64,000 nt of DNA. Source: Athripsodes cinereus (Eukaryota > Arthropoda > Insecta > Trichoptera > Leptoceridae). Shown here one piece after another: positions 1 through 12,126 of the stretch. Position 1 is the first letter of the stretch. Each line of letters begins with the position of its first letter. The notes beneath the pieces were generated by a model that was not told the origin of the DNA, searched no databases, and saw nothing but the letters and a program-made list of their open reading frames with translations. The stretch is taken from the NCBI GenBank assembly GCA_947579605.1, contig OX388317.1, forward strand, positions 16,883,384-16,947,383, read 5' to 3'. The translations under genes were made by a program, and so were the position numbers.

Positions 1-1424
1 GTAGCGAAATTATTTTCGTTACATTATTAATATTTATTACGTAAAATAAGTATATAATAATTGTAGGCAGAAAACACTCCGTTTTCAAAGTTTCGACTTC
101 ATTAATAATCGAAATGTAGAGATCGAATTCGTTAGTTAAGAGAGACAACCGATTTTGAATTAAAGCGCATTGTAAAAATATGGGACCACCTCGTATCGAA
201 TCTTTGTAAAGCTTTTTGTATTTAGTAGCATAATAAAATAATGATTAAAGTTAATTCAATGTTTGTGTTAAAACTGTTTATTTTCAAAGGAAATTAATTG
301 AATAATACAATTTGAAATCACTTACAATTTGATCTAAATGTCAAAGTAAAATGAAAGAATCGAAATTTAATTTATACAAAAGGTTGCAAAAAAGAAAGGT
401 GTAAATTATTTATTGAAATATAGACTTGAATAAATAAATCTCTTGAGTATGTTACTTAGTGCATAAATAATGAAAAATGATTTATTATTATGAAATAATA
501 TTATTCAGAGAATCATTAAGCATATCGAGATGACATCTTTCCACTTCCAAAAATAGCATTCATTTACAAAAGAAAATAACAAAAAGAAAATATTCCAAAA
601 AAATTATCCTTTTACATTTGTACAAATTGCAGACATAATAATTAAATATCACAATTTAAACAAAATATGGCTAATTTATTCAAGACATTTTATAAAACAA
701 TGATAATAAATAAAAAAAAATATATAAAACAATGCATGTTTTATTATTAATAAGGCATAATGCATTCGTAATTTTATAAAATTAAAATAAATATGAATAT
801 ATACAAAAAATATGCAAGAGTCGAAAATGGTTTCTCTTGGTGATACATTACTATTTAGGAGACTAAAAAAAATCGAGACAAAATATATTACAATAAATCG
901 TAGGTACAATGCGCATATAATAACGCGCATGTCAATTTCACTATCCACCATATTTACTCATTGTCGATGTTCTTTCATTCATAGTGTATTTATATAAATT
1001 CATGTAATGTAAAGTGAGTTCCAAAAATGGACATCGATTCCGGTGTTACAGATCTGAACTGGACATTGATATATGAAATCAAAATATTCAGTTTCGAAAT
1101 CATTATGACTCGTGCGCAACTTTTCAGTCCAGATTTGACACTTCAAGCTTCATGAGCTTTTACATAAATCAATATTTAGACATAAATATAATCGAAAGTG
1201 ATGTGTAATCATGACAATAATTAATAGTCTTTTAAGAAAAAAACCGCGTAATTTTACATGTTTTAATAAAAATATTAAAAGAGAAAAATCGTTCAATTTA
1301 TCAAAACAAAAAACCAATCAGTATGAATGACGTAAACTTGTTGTCCGTTAACAAAAAATATCACGGATAATAGCAAGTAAGAGTTATTTCTTTATCACAT
1401 TTATTTCAAATAATTGAACCTATG
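1..1424. other. Non-coding AT-rich sequence
   Basis: Short frames only, no splice-bounded coding stretch and no recognised repeat. Nothing further seen. Confidence 0.6.
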
Positions 1425-1665
1425 ATACAGGTCAGGAAATACCACCTTCTCCAATTGATATTGAAGGGGAAAATTGAGGGACGCTGAGGACCCGGTTGGA
1501 GACAGATGTCCTGGCTGCGAAATATAAGGGAGTGGACCGGCATCCGAAGTGTGGAGGAGCTGTTCCGAGCGGCGCAGGACAGGGTCAAGTTCGCCGAGGT
1601 GATCGCCAACTTTGGGGGGACCCGACAGGGCACTTAAAGAAGAAGAAGAAGAAGAAGATACAGGT
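1425..1665 (+). mobile_element. LINE ORF2 C-terminal remnant, family 1
   Basis: The plus strand reads HLLQLILKGKIEG, GPGRRQMSWLRNIREWTGIR and ELFRAAQDRVKFAEVIANFG, then GT and a stop followed by (AAG)n. The short GRRQ-SWLRN-W-LFRAA module ends the ORF2 of a common insect non-LTR element. Only the last 70 or so codons remain. Confidence 0.75.
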
Positions 1666-2213
1666 CTATTTTTCTTTATTACGATGATCTATTAAAAAAA
1701 TCGTATTTGTTATTTGCTAAATCTTAATAATTAATATTTGTTATTTGTTAATATTTGCTAAATCAATTAGGCATAGAGAATAACACGTGTTGTAAAATTT
1801 ACCAGTCATAATAATTGTATTACCGCACTGGTGTCGTTTAAAACCGGAAACACGTTATTTCTAAGGCTTTATGTATCTACGTTCGGAAGGCGTTATTATG
1901 TTAAACATAAGCAGCTGCTGTGATTGTTTTAAGCCTTTAGATCCTTAGACCCTCCACTGCCAATATATTGATTTTAATTTAACAACCTTTAAAATAAATG
2001 TTTCATTAATTCTAACAATCCAAACATATAGCTCATTATTATGCGGAGGCGTATATTTTTTGAGTTTTCTACTAGCAAATGTAGGCAAATAAGTTTTTAG
2101 TTTCTGATTTCAAATAAACCTTTTTAATTTTCATTTAGATATATGATAAATATCATCTATTTTTATTTCTAAGTAATAGATATTTAAAATGAATGTCATC
2201 TGTTGTCAAATGT

Positions 2214-2397
2214 TGAGTTCGTCGGTAGCCTGGAGGTAGAGCCTCGGCCTCGTGAACATGGGGTCCGTGGTTCGATACCAGGTGCCGGCAAACTCCCCTT
2301 TCACGACACAAGCTTTTAGTAGCTTACTGTGAAAGGTGTATAAGGTTGTATTTGGGTTTATAACAAAAACCCAGATATATCTTAAAAAAAAAAAATC
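2214..2397 (+). mobile_element. tRNA-derived SINE, type 1
   Basis: A-box-like TAGCCTGGAGGTAGAG and B-box GGTTCGATACC (2269-2279) lie 35 bases apart as in a tRNA promoter. A fixed tail follows (ACACAAGCTTTTAGTAGCTT, then ACCCAGATATATCTT) and an A-run. A second copy is at 7564-7740. Confidence 0.8.
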
Positions 2398-2519
2398 TGT
2401 TGAACACATAATGTTTTTAGTGTCATCAAATAGAGAATATTCATTGATTTCACCTCTTTTAGAATACACTATCCAAGGTAGATATACCTTAATTACTTAC
2501 ATAGATCGTAATGAACAGT

Positions 2520-2592
2520 AATAAATAAATATACTTACATATGGTGTAAATATACTTAAACAGTAATAAAATAAATATACTTACAAGAGGTG
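2520..2592. repeat. Tandem repeat containing AATAAATATACTTACA
   Basis: CAGTAATAAATAAATATACT and CAGTAATAAAATAAATATAC flank TGGTGTAAATATACTTAAA. Two full units and one partial. Confidence 0.6.
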
Positions 2593-3344
2593 TCTCCTAA
2601 ATTTCCAGATAAATAGGTAGATAAAAGTAATGACACATTATCTCGCATGAGGAGATGTATTTCTCCTATATCAATACGTGTTCCATCTGTCCATGGTACG
2701 TACTCTAAACATGAATCAAATCGATTTAAATACATTTATTACTCTACACAATATTTCAGAGTATGTACTACTTTCATTCAAACCGGCTCTGAGAGAGTAT
2801 GTAAGCATAAAGTATAATACTTGAATAATATTTTTTTGAACCACTTTTATCATTATAATACCTGCATAATATAAAATGTTGTAAGTTAAAATAAAATACA
2901 TTCATGTCCAACTTACAATCAGGTCACATACATTTTATACCTTACTTTATCTCCATTCATGATGGCAATTATATAAATGTAGTACATGGTATAAAAAGCA
3001 AGTCTTTCAAAAAGTGTATCCAATTCATACATCTTCTCTCGATTTTAATAATTATTGTTACAATACAATGTGAAATCGAATTATAATATTTGAGAAACAC
3101 AATATCATTTCTATAATTGGCAATTTTAATAAGACTGGACATCATTTATGACTGAAATCATTATATTATGTCCTTATGTATTGCTTGAAAAAAAAGATAT
3201 TTTAATTAACTTTTATGAACCTATTTCCAGTACAAATATATAAATTCTGTGATGTAAACTTCATTTTACTTATTTTAATGCTGAGCATTAGAGCTTTTGA
3301 ACTTATTTAAATATTTTTAAACATATTATATTAGGATAAAATAT

Positions 3345-3610
3345 ATGCATCTTCTTCTTCTTCTTCTCGTGCCGTATCAGGTCCCCCCGACGTTGGCAAT
3401 CACTCTGGCGAAGGCTTCCCAATCCTGCGCGACCCGGAACAGTTCTCCCACATGTCTCATCCCGGTCCAGTCTCTTATATTGCGCAGCCAAGACGTTTGC
3501 CTTCTACCAGGACCACGCTGCCCCTCAATCTTCCCCATCAGTATCAGCTGGAGCAGACTATACTTATCGCCCCGCAGAACGTGACCCAGATAACGTGCAT
3601 CTAACATATT
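3345..3610 (-). mobile_element. LINE ORF2 C-terminal remnant, family 1
   Basis: The minus strand reads RYLGHVLRGDKYSLLQLILM, GPGRRQTSWLRNIRDWTGMR and ELFRVAQDWEAFARVIANVG, with a (CTT)n tail at 3349-3366. Same family as 1425. Slightly longer. Confidence 0.78.
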
Positions 3611-5404
3611 AAATTTGTAGACAAGGTATTAAAATTTTTCCAATTATACCTAATTTTTATTTATCAAATTGTTATCTTATCATTTTTCATATCATGTCCA
3701 AATATTGAATTTTAATTACGAAGTATTAAATAAATGACAATTTTAATATAACTGGTGTTTTAGCTTACTAATAAATAAAGAAGGGGGATTCTGAATGAGT
3801 AATATTAGAATAGCTAGAGATCTTCATGACGACTAAGGATAAGAGTATGGATCACCTAAATAAAATGCTCTCCATCCAAACAGGAGAAAGGAAGTACATA
3901 CAATTACCTACATTATATTCCATTACTTATTATATGTTTCACTATATATTTAGTTGTGATGCAAGTAGATTCTGTCCATAATGAATGTATTTATTACTAT
4001 CGTACTGTGAATAATGTACAAGTGATTACTTTACATACAATATGTATTGTGATAAATTACTAAAAGCCTCAAGCATATGCGGTTAATAATTTAATTTATA
4101 CGAGTATACAATACATACTTAAGTAATGACATATGTTACTTCAAAGTTACTAAAATGCTTTATATTTTCAAAGGTAATTTTGTATTAAATATATCTCCTT
4201 ATTCTTAACAAAAAATTGCCTTTGTAAAACCAACTCTTTCGTTCGTTTATCGAAAAAATAGCCGGTTCACCCGAATGACTCACTATTTCACAATACACAA
4301 TTGCTATGAGAACGGTATTGGAGCTTTGGAAATTTAGTACGAAGAGATGAATCAAATATAATTCACTCGAAATTATTTGCTTAAATCGAATGACGAAGTT
4401 GACTCAAAAAGACAGCATCGCTCCAAATGGTGGGGGCTTGACTGTACTTCCGAAACGAGCATTAATTGGGCGAAGTAAAAATATTAAAAAAAAAATATTG
4501 ATGTTACTTATAAGAATTTTACAATAAATATAAATAAAAACTCCCTTTCCTATTATTTCCGGGTAACATTATGATTTAATTTACATTTTATTCTGCTAAT
4601 TACCGAAAGCTTGGACAATCCTATTACACAGTGTACCTTTTCGATAATAACTGACAACGATATAAGAGCATTAGCCATATCTTTGAAAAGGTAAATCAAT
4701 AGGCAACAAATCTTTCTAAATCGAAGACGCCTATTCTATTATCTGTGTGCCCTCAAGACGAACTTTGAAGGATTAAACATGAAAAAAAATGTAAGCGCGT
4801 GTAGGTATATTGTTACTTAAATTAAAGAAATCTTAAAAAATTAAGTTTAATTACTTACTCGTAAATTACTGCTTTCAGTACATTCGCTGGAACATTTCTC
4901 GGACCTTTTTAAATTAATAATAAAATAATATTAATTATAATATGAGATGCCTTGCTTTATGAATTTTAAATTGATGTAATTACTTTTTAATATATTTATA
5001 GAGATAGGTATGACAAAAATGATATGTTAAGATAGGCAGCCATATATCATATTATAAAATTAAAATTAAGCATCACATCATGATGATATATCTACAAGAT
5101 AATTTTACGAATCTCAACTTTTACTTGTATGATGAAAGTGATCAGGTTTTTTCAAGCTCATTTAGGTACCCACTACTACTACCTTTTCAAAATGATAACC
5201 TGTTTGGTGTCAATTTTAAAATTTATGCGCTGCAAGAAATCGCGGACAGGTGACATAAATCTAGGTAGGTCGATATTGTTATAATATTATTATGTATCTA
5301 CATATTTATAATATTATACTCAGTAGGCTTTATATTTTTGACAGGTTTGTTATTTTAAATTGTCCTTTGAAGCCAATCTGAATCTTATAGTTATTATTTT
5401 TTTC
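3611..5404. other. Non-coding AT-rich sequence
   Basis: No coding signature. A slightly GC-richer patch at about 4240-4460 has no open frame of note. Confidence 0.6.
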
Positions 5405-5575
5405 ATTTAAAAAAATTCTAACTTGAATTTCTATGTTTAATTGTTACATGAATTTAAAATACGGTGTAAATGGTGTAAGTACACTGAAATCGCGATAGCG
5501 TATTTTATAAATTTATGTAACAAATAAACATAGAAATTCAAGCTAGAAATATTTTAAAATTTCAAAAAAAATTTA
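5405..5575. repeat. Foldback repeat, ~50-bp diverged arms
   Basis: The left arm has TCTAACTTGAATTTCTATGT then TTACATGAATTTAAAATACG. The right arm, starting about 5497, is the reverse complement with several indels (CGTATTTTATAAATTTATGT, then AACATAGAAATTCAAGCTAG). The loop contains TCGCGA. Confidence 0.7.
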
Positions 5576-5794
5576 CACAGCTCTCTAAAATAAGTGAAAT
5601 AATTTTTTTTAATTTACTCACTAAATTTCACTAATTTTGAATTACAAAATTCAAATGCAAATGATATTCAGAGAATGTATTTATCTGTACCATAAATAAT
5701 GATATAATGGTCTTGGTTTGGCTATGTTTCGATATTTTCCAATGATATTTGGCCACAAAGAGCACTGGTCTTTCATCCACAAGGTTCCCTATAG

Positions 5795-6065
5795 CCTGGA
5801 CGACCTTTATTCACTACCTTAGAGTGCTAGGAATATCGTGTGAAGAGGTTATTCAATCGACTATAGAGTCTTAGAACATTGAAGGAAGATCCACCACTCA
5901 CCCGGATACCTCAGGAGTCGTTAACTCCTACTTATCCGCACATTCAAACCAAAATTGTCCTCACGGGCGGGCCATTGGGGAGTCCTGAAAGTCTTAGAAC
6001 AGAGGAGGTTGGTTTTTATCTTGTGTTACTGGGAAAGGCGTTAAAGGGCGATTGGATTGACAATA
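5795..6065 (+). mobile_element. LINE tail remnant, family 4, split by a 111-bp insertion
   Basis: The left part (LGISCEEVIQSTIES) and right part (CAGAGGAGGTTGGTTTTTAT, TGTTACTGGGAAAGGCG) match the family 4 tail at 30394 (GMSWEEVTQLA then GAGGAGGCTGGTTTCTACCC). Between them sits 5879-5989, bordered by the direct repeat AGTCTTAGAACA. Confidence 0.6.
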
Positions 6066-7099
6066 AATATATTCAATAAATACACGCAAAAATATATTTA
6101 TGTACCTTCCAACACTTTAAACATTGACACCAATTGCCATAAAAATAAAAATAATACTAATACCATTATTACACAGAAAAATTATACATAACTCATACTT
6201 GATATCCAATTAATAATCGAATTATGTGCTTGAAAAAATAAGAAGTCTGGAAATTAAATTGTAATAATTCCAAAACGAATTCCAAAACATTACCACCACT
6301 AAAAGGAGTTAATTAACTTTATATTAAATTAACAGCTGGTTTGAACAGATATCCTGCCATTATCAGTCAAATTTCGCACATGATAATTACAGTGCACTTA
6401 CTGGAAACCCGTTCTAAGATAATTAGTATAAAAAATAATAAAGTTTGTTGACTTCTTCTTGCATTCGTTACAGTACGAATTGCACGAATTAATAATATAT
6501 GTCCTACTGATAAAATTAATACTAAAGTATACATGTTTAAATATGAAGGTATACCTATATACCTACAATGTTCAAAAAAGATACTTGCGTAGGAATGAAG
6601 ATGAGTCGCTTTACCGTTATTCTCGATACATAAATGTTGTATTATGAGGTGATGTATCCACCTAGTAAATGAGTATGATATTTAACATGTAGATAGTAAA
6701 TAATTCTCGTAGTTGGCATATTTCGGTACGCATTGAACTAAGTATGTGAGAGTGATTCATGTTTGATCTTTCGGTATAGTTAATATGGTTAGGTTATAAA
6801 CAGCAAAAGAAGTTGGAGAGCTGTTGGAAAAAGGTGGATCTCCTCACTCCTGACTCCCTGTTATTCATGAAAGACCAAGAGAGAGCTGTTTAAGGCTACT
6901 CAGAATAGGAATATTGTTTTTCAAAACATCCAAGTTTAGGGAACCGGACATGGCACCAAGAGAAAAATAACAGCAAAAATGTCAACAGGTCTATTTTCTT
7001 TATAAGCATTTCAGTGCTCGTAATATCAATGATTTCTTTCATGGGGCGGTAAATCTTCCAGCATAATAACGGAAAAAGGGGAATATTACTACTACTACT
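6066..7099. other. Non-coding sequence
   Basis: No gene seen. The patch 6800-6960 (AAGAAGTTGGAGAGCTGTTG, GGAACCGGACATGGCACCAA) may be an old unclassified repeat. Confidence 0.5.
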
Positions 7100-7205
7100 A
7101 CCATACTATCACGGCATATCCCACAAGTGGGGTAGCCAGCAGACCAGCTGCATATAATAAACATGCAAGCTATCCTCTCTGTGCTAATATAAAATCAAAG
7201 GGGAA
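7100..7205 (-). repeat. Repeat family A
   Basis: ATCACGGCATATCCCACAAG, TGGGGTAGCCAGCAGACCAG, CTGCATATAATAAACATGCA and AGCTATCCTCTCTGTGCTAA. Close to the consensus. Confidence 0.7.
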
Positions 7206-7490
7206 TATTCTTAAAATTTATTTCGAGGTCATTATATTAACAGTTTAATCACATTATGTTTGATTTCGATATAAAAAAAACAAGGCGCTCATCCTTAATG
7301 AACATATTTTTCATGGCGCAAAATTCACTGTCTTTAGGATAACCATAGGTTTGGAATAATACCTATGGATATAAGCAGTTCATAATAATTAAAATATTTT
7401 TGACAGAAATATTGCAATAAATATACTCATGCTACGAGTACAAACATTATTACCAATATTTGTATATAAAATAATAATGAAGACGATAAT

Positions 7491-7571
<81 letters not shown>

Positions 7572-7740
7572 TATATCTGGGTTTTGTTTGTTATAAACCC
7601 AAATACAACCTTATACACCTTTCACAGTAAGCTACTAAAAGCTTGTGTCGTGAAAGGGGAATTTGCCGGTACCTGGTATCGAACTACGGACCCCTTGTTC
7701 ACGAAGCCGAGACTCTACCTCCAGGCTACCGACGAACTCA
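7491..7740 (-). mobile_element. tRNA-derived SINE, type 1, with very long poly(A)
   Basis: Reverse-strand copy of the 2214 SINE: the tail (AAGATATATCC-like) at 7566-7580, the B box as GGTATCGAACTAC and the A-box region as CTACCTCCAGGCTACCG. Its 3' tail appears as about 70 consecutive T at 7494-7563, which suggests a recent insertion. Confidence 0.85.
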
Positions 7741-10700
7741 TTGATATGTAAAATGTGACTCCGCTACGCTCTTCTCGTCTGTCACGTTACATTTCAACAT
7801 TTCTCATTATTCTTATGCTATTAATATCATTAGAATATACTCGTACTTACGTTATTAATATGAATGGCTAATTAGCATAAAGTTTCTTACAGTTTTCAAA
7901 ATATTTCTAAACTATATCTTACATGTATTACATGTTTATAAGTATTATAAATGTTATGTGTCATTGCGATTAATGAACATATTGTTCTGGAGCAATTTAA
8001 AAAAAGACAAATAAATTGTCTAAACATTCTTACTATTAGTCTATGTAGGTAGACTACTTACTCTATGAGGTAGACCCTAGAATAAATTGTTCGGTGATTT
8101 TAGAAATGTGGCGGTTGACACTTAAAGAATGCTATAACATTATATTTTTCATCAAAGAGTTCGGCAAAGGTTAAAAAAGAGGTCTCTATTTAATATTGAA
8201 GTGATATCAAATGTGCAAGTAAATTAATATAGGTACTATTCCCAAATATAATTGGGGTTTCTGTCTTGTCCACCCCTCCTTATATTTTCATACATTTTGT
8301 TTGATTTATTTTCGTATAGCTTCAGAAAGTGTTGGTAGTTTTTTTTTTTTTTTTTAAGTTCCTATATTCGTATAATAACAATATTGTGTCCTTTGCAAGA
8401 TATACATGGAGATGTCTCAACTTATCAGTTTTTAAAAATAATATTTTGAGAATAGAACTACCCTATTTCTGCTGGGTCTTATCTTTGAATCTAACAGGAA
8501 GAATGTATTGAAATGTTTTGTAAATTTAATATTTTAAAAATCATTGAATAATAAAATCACTCGTTGGTAATATAATAATGGTAGGTAAAATGCATTATGT
8601 TCACAGGTGTAAGCATACTATTATGTATAAGGAAGGAAGACAAAATGTTTTTTCTACCGTTTTTACCTGCGAATCTTCCTAAACAAAGGTACCTGCTTTT
8701 TTCATTCTAGAGAAGATTCTAAAAACCATGTCGTAACTCATTGCAATAAAAGGAGGTTAGTTTGTTCATTGTTGGTTGAATTTACTACAGGAAACTAACT
8801 ATAACATTCTATAATATAAAATGATCATTAAAGTTTATATTGCTTTGAAGTATTATTACTGACATTGCACAAATCTATCCTTATGATTCAGGATATAGAG
8901 AACTTGCAATACCTATTTGAGTTTCTGAGAAGGTAGGTACGAATCGTGCAAATTGTGAAATGTATTTTTCAAAAAAAAAACACTAGAAATGACGAAATGG
9001 CAATATATATATGAATAATAAGACACCTGTGGCTTTATAGTAATATTTTGTACATCCAAACATCAAGCTATGTATTTTAGTTCAATGTTTCTATTTCTTT
9101 AGCGTACAAATCACGAAGTAAAGTTGCTTTTTCGTAAAACTTTTTTACAGACATTTTTAGAAAATAATGAGATTAAAGTATTTTTCACAACAGATTGAAA
9201 TAGGCACCATAGAATAACAATTTATGTATCGAAAGAAATGAAATAAAATGGGAAGGTATTTATTAATTAAAATAATTATTTTCACTATATAATATCATGA
9301 TATTTTTTCTATGACTAGGTATTTAATATTGACTGATAAGACATTTTATTTTATTTTATTTATTCTGTAAGAATCAAACAGTTGAAACAATAAGTACAAA
9401 CATTAAAAAACAACAATGAGCAAACCAATTAAGATCCCTTTCTTATCAAACCAATAAACATAATTTTGAGGTAGTTTGGATGTATAAGACATACCTACTA
9501 ATTATTCAGAATGATACTATTTTCCTGTCATATAATTACCTCAACGTGATTCACACATACGGTTACTAAGTTCATTAACTATTTATAAGTGATTCCATTT
9601 GTATAATGAAGTCAATAATAATGGATAGTATGATGGGTACAGATTGATAGACAGATAAATTAAACATAGAGGCTAGTCAATCTCTTAACAAGCTACCCAA
9701 AGTACTAAATAACTACTCGTAGATCTATAGTTTACGGATTATCTATCCATTATTATAGGTTGGACTAGTACTAAGTACATAATCAAGATGATGATCCAAT
9801 CTAGGCCTCATTTGGGAGAATCCGCATCAATACAAAATACGTATACCTACCGATAAAGATATTGTGAGATCGTAGGTATAGCATAACCTATTCAGGTATA
9901 TAAATAATGAAGCTATTATTTATAGTACCTATACCTACATGTGTCGTTTTTTATATGAACTATCTTTGTATTTGTACATAAGTATCTATCTATGTACTCA
10001 TTTGTATGAACAGGTGTCTTTAGACTTGTGTTACAGATGATAATGTTGTATATTTCTATTCACTGCACAACCATTTGTGCAATTAATAGAATTTTATAAT
10101 CATATTATCTGTTTTCCTGATATAAATAATAATCTATAAGTATATAATATACCTACACGTTTGATAATAATATCTCGATATGTCTACTCGTTTTGTAGTA
10201 ATTTGTAATAGCATTTTTTTTATCTCATCTCATCATCACAACACTGCCTGACTAAAGTCTAATGATTGATGAAGACTATTTACATTATTTGTAGAATACG
10301 TGTAATAATATTAAGAAAAAAGTTATGTTTAGTTGTTGAGATTCTTGTAGTAGTCAAAATTGGAGATTATAAAAAATAAAGCAATACTCGACAGTTTTCC
10401 AGTTTTTGATGTGAAATAATAAAAGCGTATTGAAGATAATATATTAATGACCGATGAACCTCAACTTAAACTGCTAAAAATACCCCAGTATATGAGATCC
10501 TCTTTCGTGGTGCACCGCTCCAATATAAACTAGGTATAGGTATAAGATATGAGAAACAATTTGGAAAAAATAAGAACTTTTCCAAATGGAAAAATGTGCT
10601 TTTATACTCATCGCCTTTTGGGGTTTGACGACGTATTCAAAAGTTCTCGAAAGTCAAATCACAAACTTAAGATAATAAATACATAATATTGTGGGGGCTA

Positions 10701-11284
10701 ACTGATATACTGATAAATATGTGGAAAAAAGTTCAAACCCTGCTGCTGCTTTAACCCACTTTCAAAAACCAATATTGTTTACTATGACGGTTTATACATA
10801 TTTTAGATTGTTATTAAAAAGAATGAAAACAAGTAGTGTGAAATGTTTATTTCAAATAACTCACCAATAATTATTGTTATAATGAGAGAAAATCCAAAAT
10901 ATCAATGTTCCTTGTATAAATAAAAATAGTAAAGGGCAATACGCTAAATACAAAAACAAACACAACAAAATTGAGTATGTATTTAGAGATATTGAACTTT
11001 TTGTTTGTCAATACTTCTGTATGTGTACACTACACTGCACAAGAAAATAATAACTCTAAAAACTACACTGCGACTGCATTCACAATAAATAATAAACAAA
11101 CTCAATGCACGTTGTACATAAAGTATAAAAAAAGAGGAAAATTCTAAGATTAAACACTAAAGTCAAAAAAAATACCAACACCAATATATAATTATCACTG
11201 TAAAGTTTATAATATAGACACACGAAATTCAATAATTATAATTCACAACCTTATGTTTTTACTCGAAATCGTATTATTGTTTTC
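7741..11284. other. Non-coding AT-rich sequence with TAGGTACCTAC-type words
   Basis: Apart from a probable LINE tail at 9338, nothing but AT-rich sequence with scattered ACCTACCTA/TAGGTA words. Confidence 0.55.
9338..9420 (-). mobile_element. Probable LINE 3' tail, minus strand
   Basis: TTTTATTTTATTTTATTTAT then TCTGTAAGAATCAAACAGTT. Only the A-rich tail layout supports this. Confidence 0.35.
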
Positions 11285-11465
11285 AAATAGTTTTAGGTTA
11301 TGTCGTTTCGTTAGCTCGCGCAACACACCCTCCCCGTTCGACAGTTCTCACGAAACTGAGTCATTTTGTGACTTTAGTGACTCGACTTGCACTTTGCTGA
11401 CTTTCCACAACGGAGGCTTCTACAACTGGTTGTATGGAATGACTCTCCGGTCCGTACACTAGATA
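11285..11465. other. GC-rich, CpG-bearing patch of unknown function
   Basis: In a very AT-rich stretch this 180-bp patch is close to 50% GC (GCTCGCGCAACACACCCTCC, GACTCTCCGGTCCGTACACT). On the plus strand it is an open frame of 69 codons, on the minus strand it contains TCAGTT-type initiator words. It could be a promoter or 5' exon, but I found no gene to attach to it. Confidence 0.35.
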
Positions 11466-11967
11466 CGTTCAAAAGATTACAATAGCACTTATAATAATAA
11501 AGAAACATTAAAAATGTGAACTTATAAATTATGATGCTATCAGATTTTTTCTATTATTTTATCAAGTATTTATAAGTGTTAGGTTCTGGACGATTTTGTC
11601 CAACAAAAAAATAATTGATTGAGAAAACTTTGAAATAACAATATAATTACAATCAATACGTATTTCTCTTTAAAAAATATTGAAAATAAGGTAGATATAC
11701 ATTTTTTCTAGTTGTATGTTATGTTGTGAAAATATTAGTAAATTATTCACGTTGTGAAATTATTAGTAATTCAAGTATGATAGAAAATTATCATTAGGTA
11801 TATATTTATTTTTGTTCCGTCAAATTGATTATTTTGGAAATAAAATATGAGAGATGAATAAACAAACTAAAAATATTTGAAATGAAAAATAACTTTTACG
11901 TGTATTAGTTCAATAAAGGCAAATATCATTCAATACTTCAGCAAAAATCACAATATCAATAGGTATC

Positions 11968-12126
11968 TGGGGCCGTAGACAAACCATACTTAGCGATCGA
12001 CTACTGGCGAACTTTTCGACAATCTACCTACATGTACCTACCGTATAATTATGCGTTATTGTTGCAATTATTGTCGAAAATTCGTTTGTAGTCGATCGCC
12101 AAGTGCGTGTTTGTCTACTCTAGGGG
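11968..12126. mobile_element. Small MITE, about 160 bp
   Basis: The inverted ends share GTAGACAAAC, then (C)TTRGCGATCGACTAC and CGAAYTTTTCGACAAT, matching over about 45 of 55 bases between 11975-12030 and the reverse complement of 12070-12118. The spacer is about 45 bp. No coding capacity. Confidence 0.7.
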
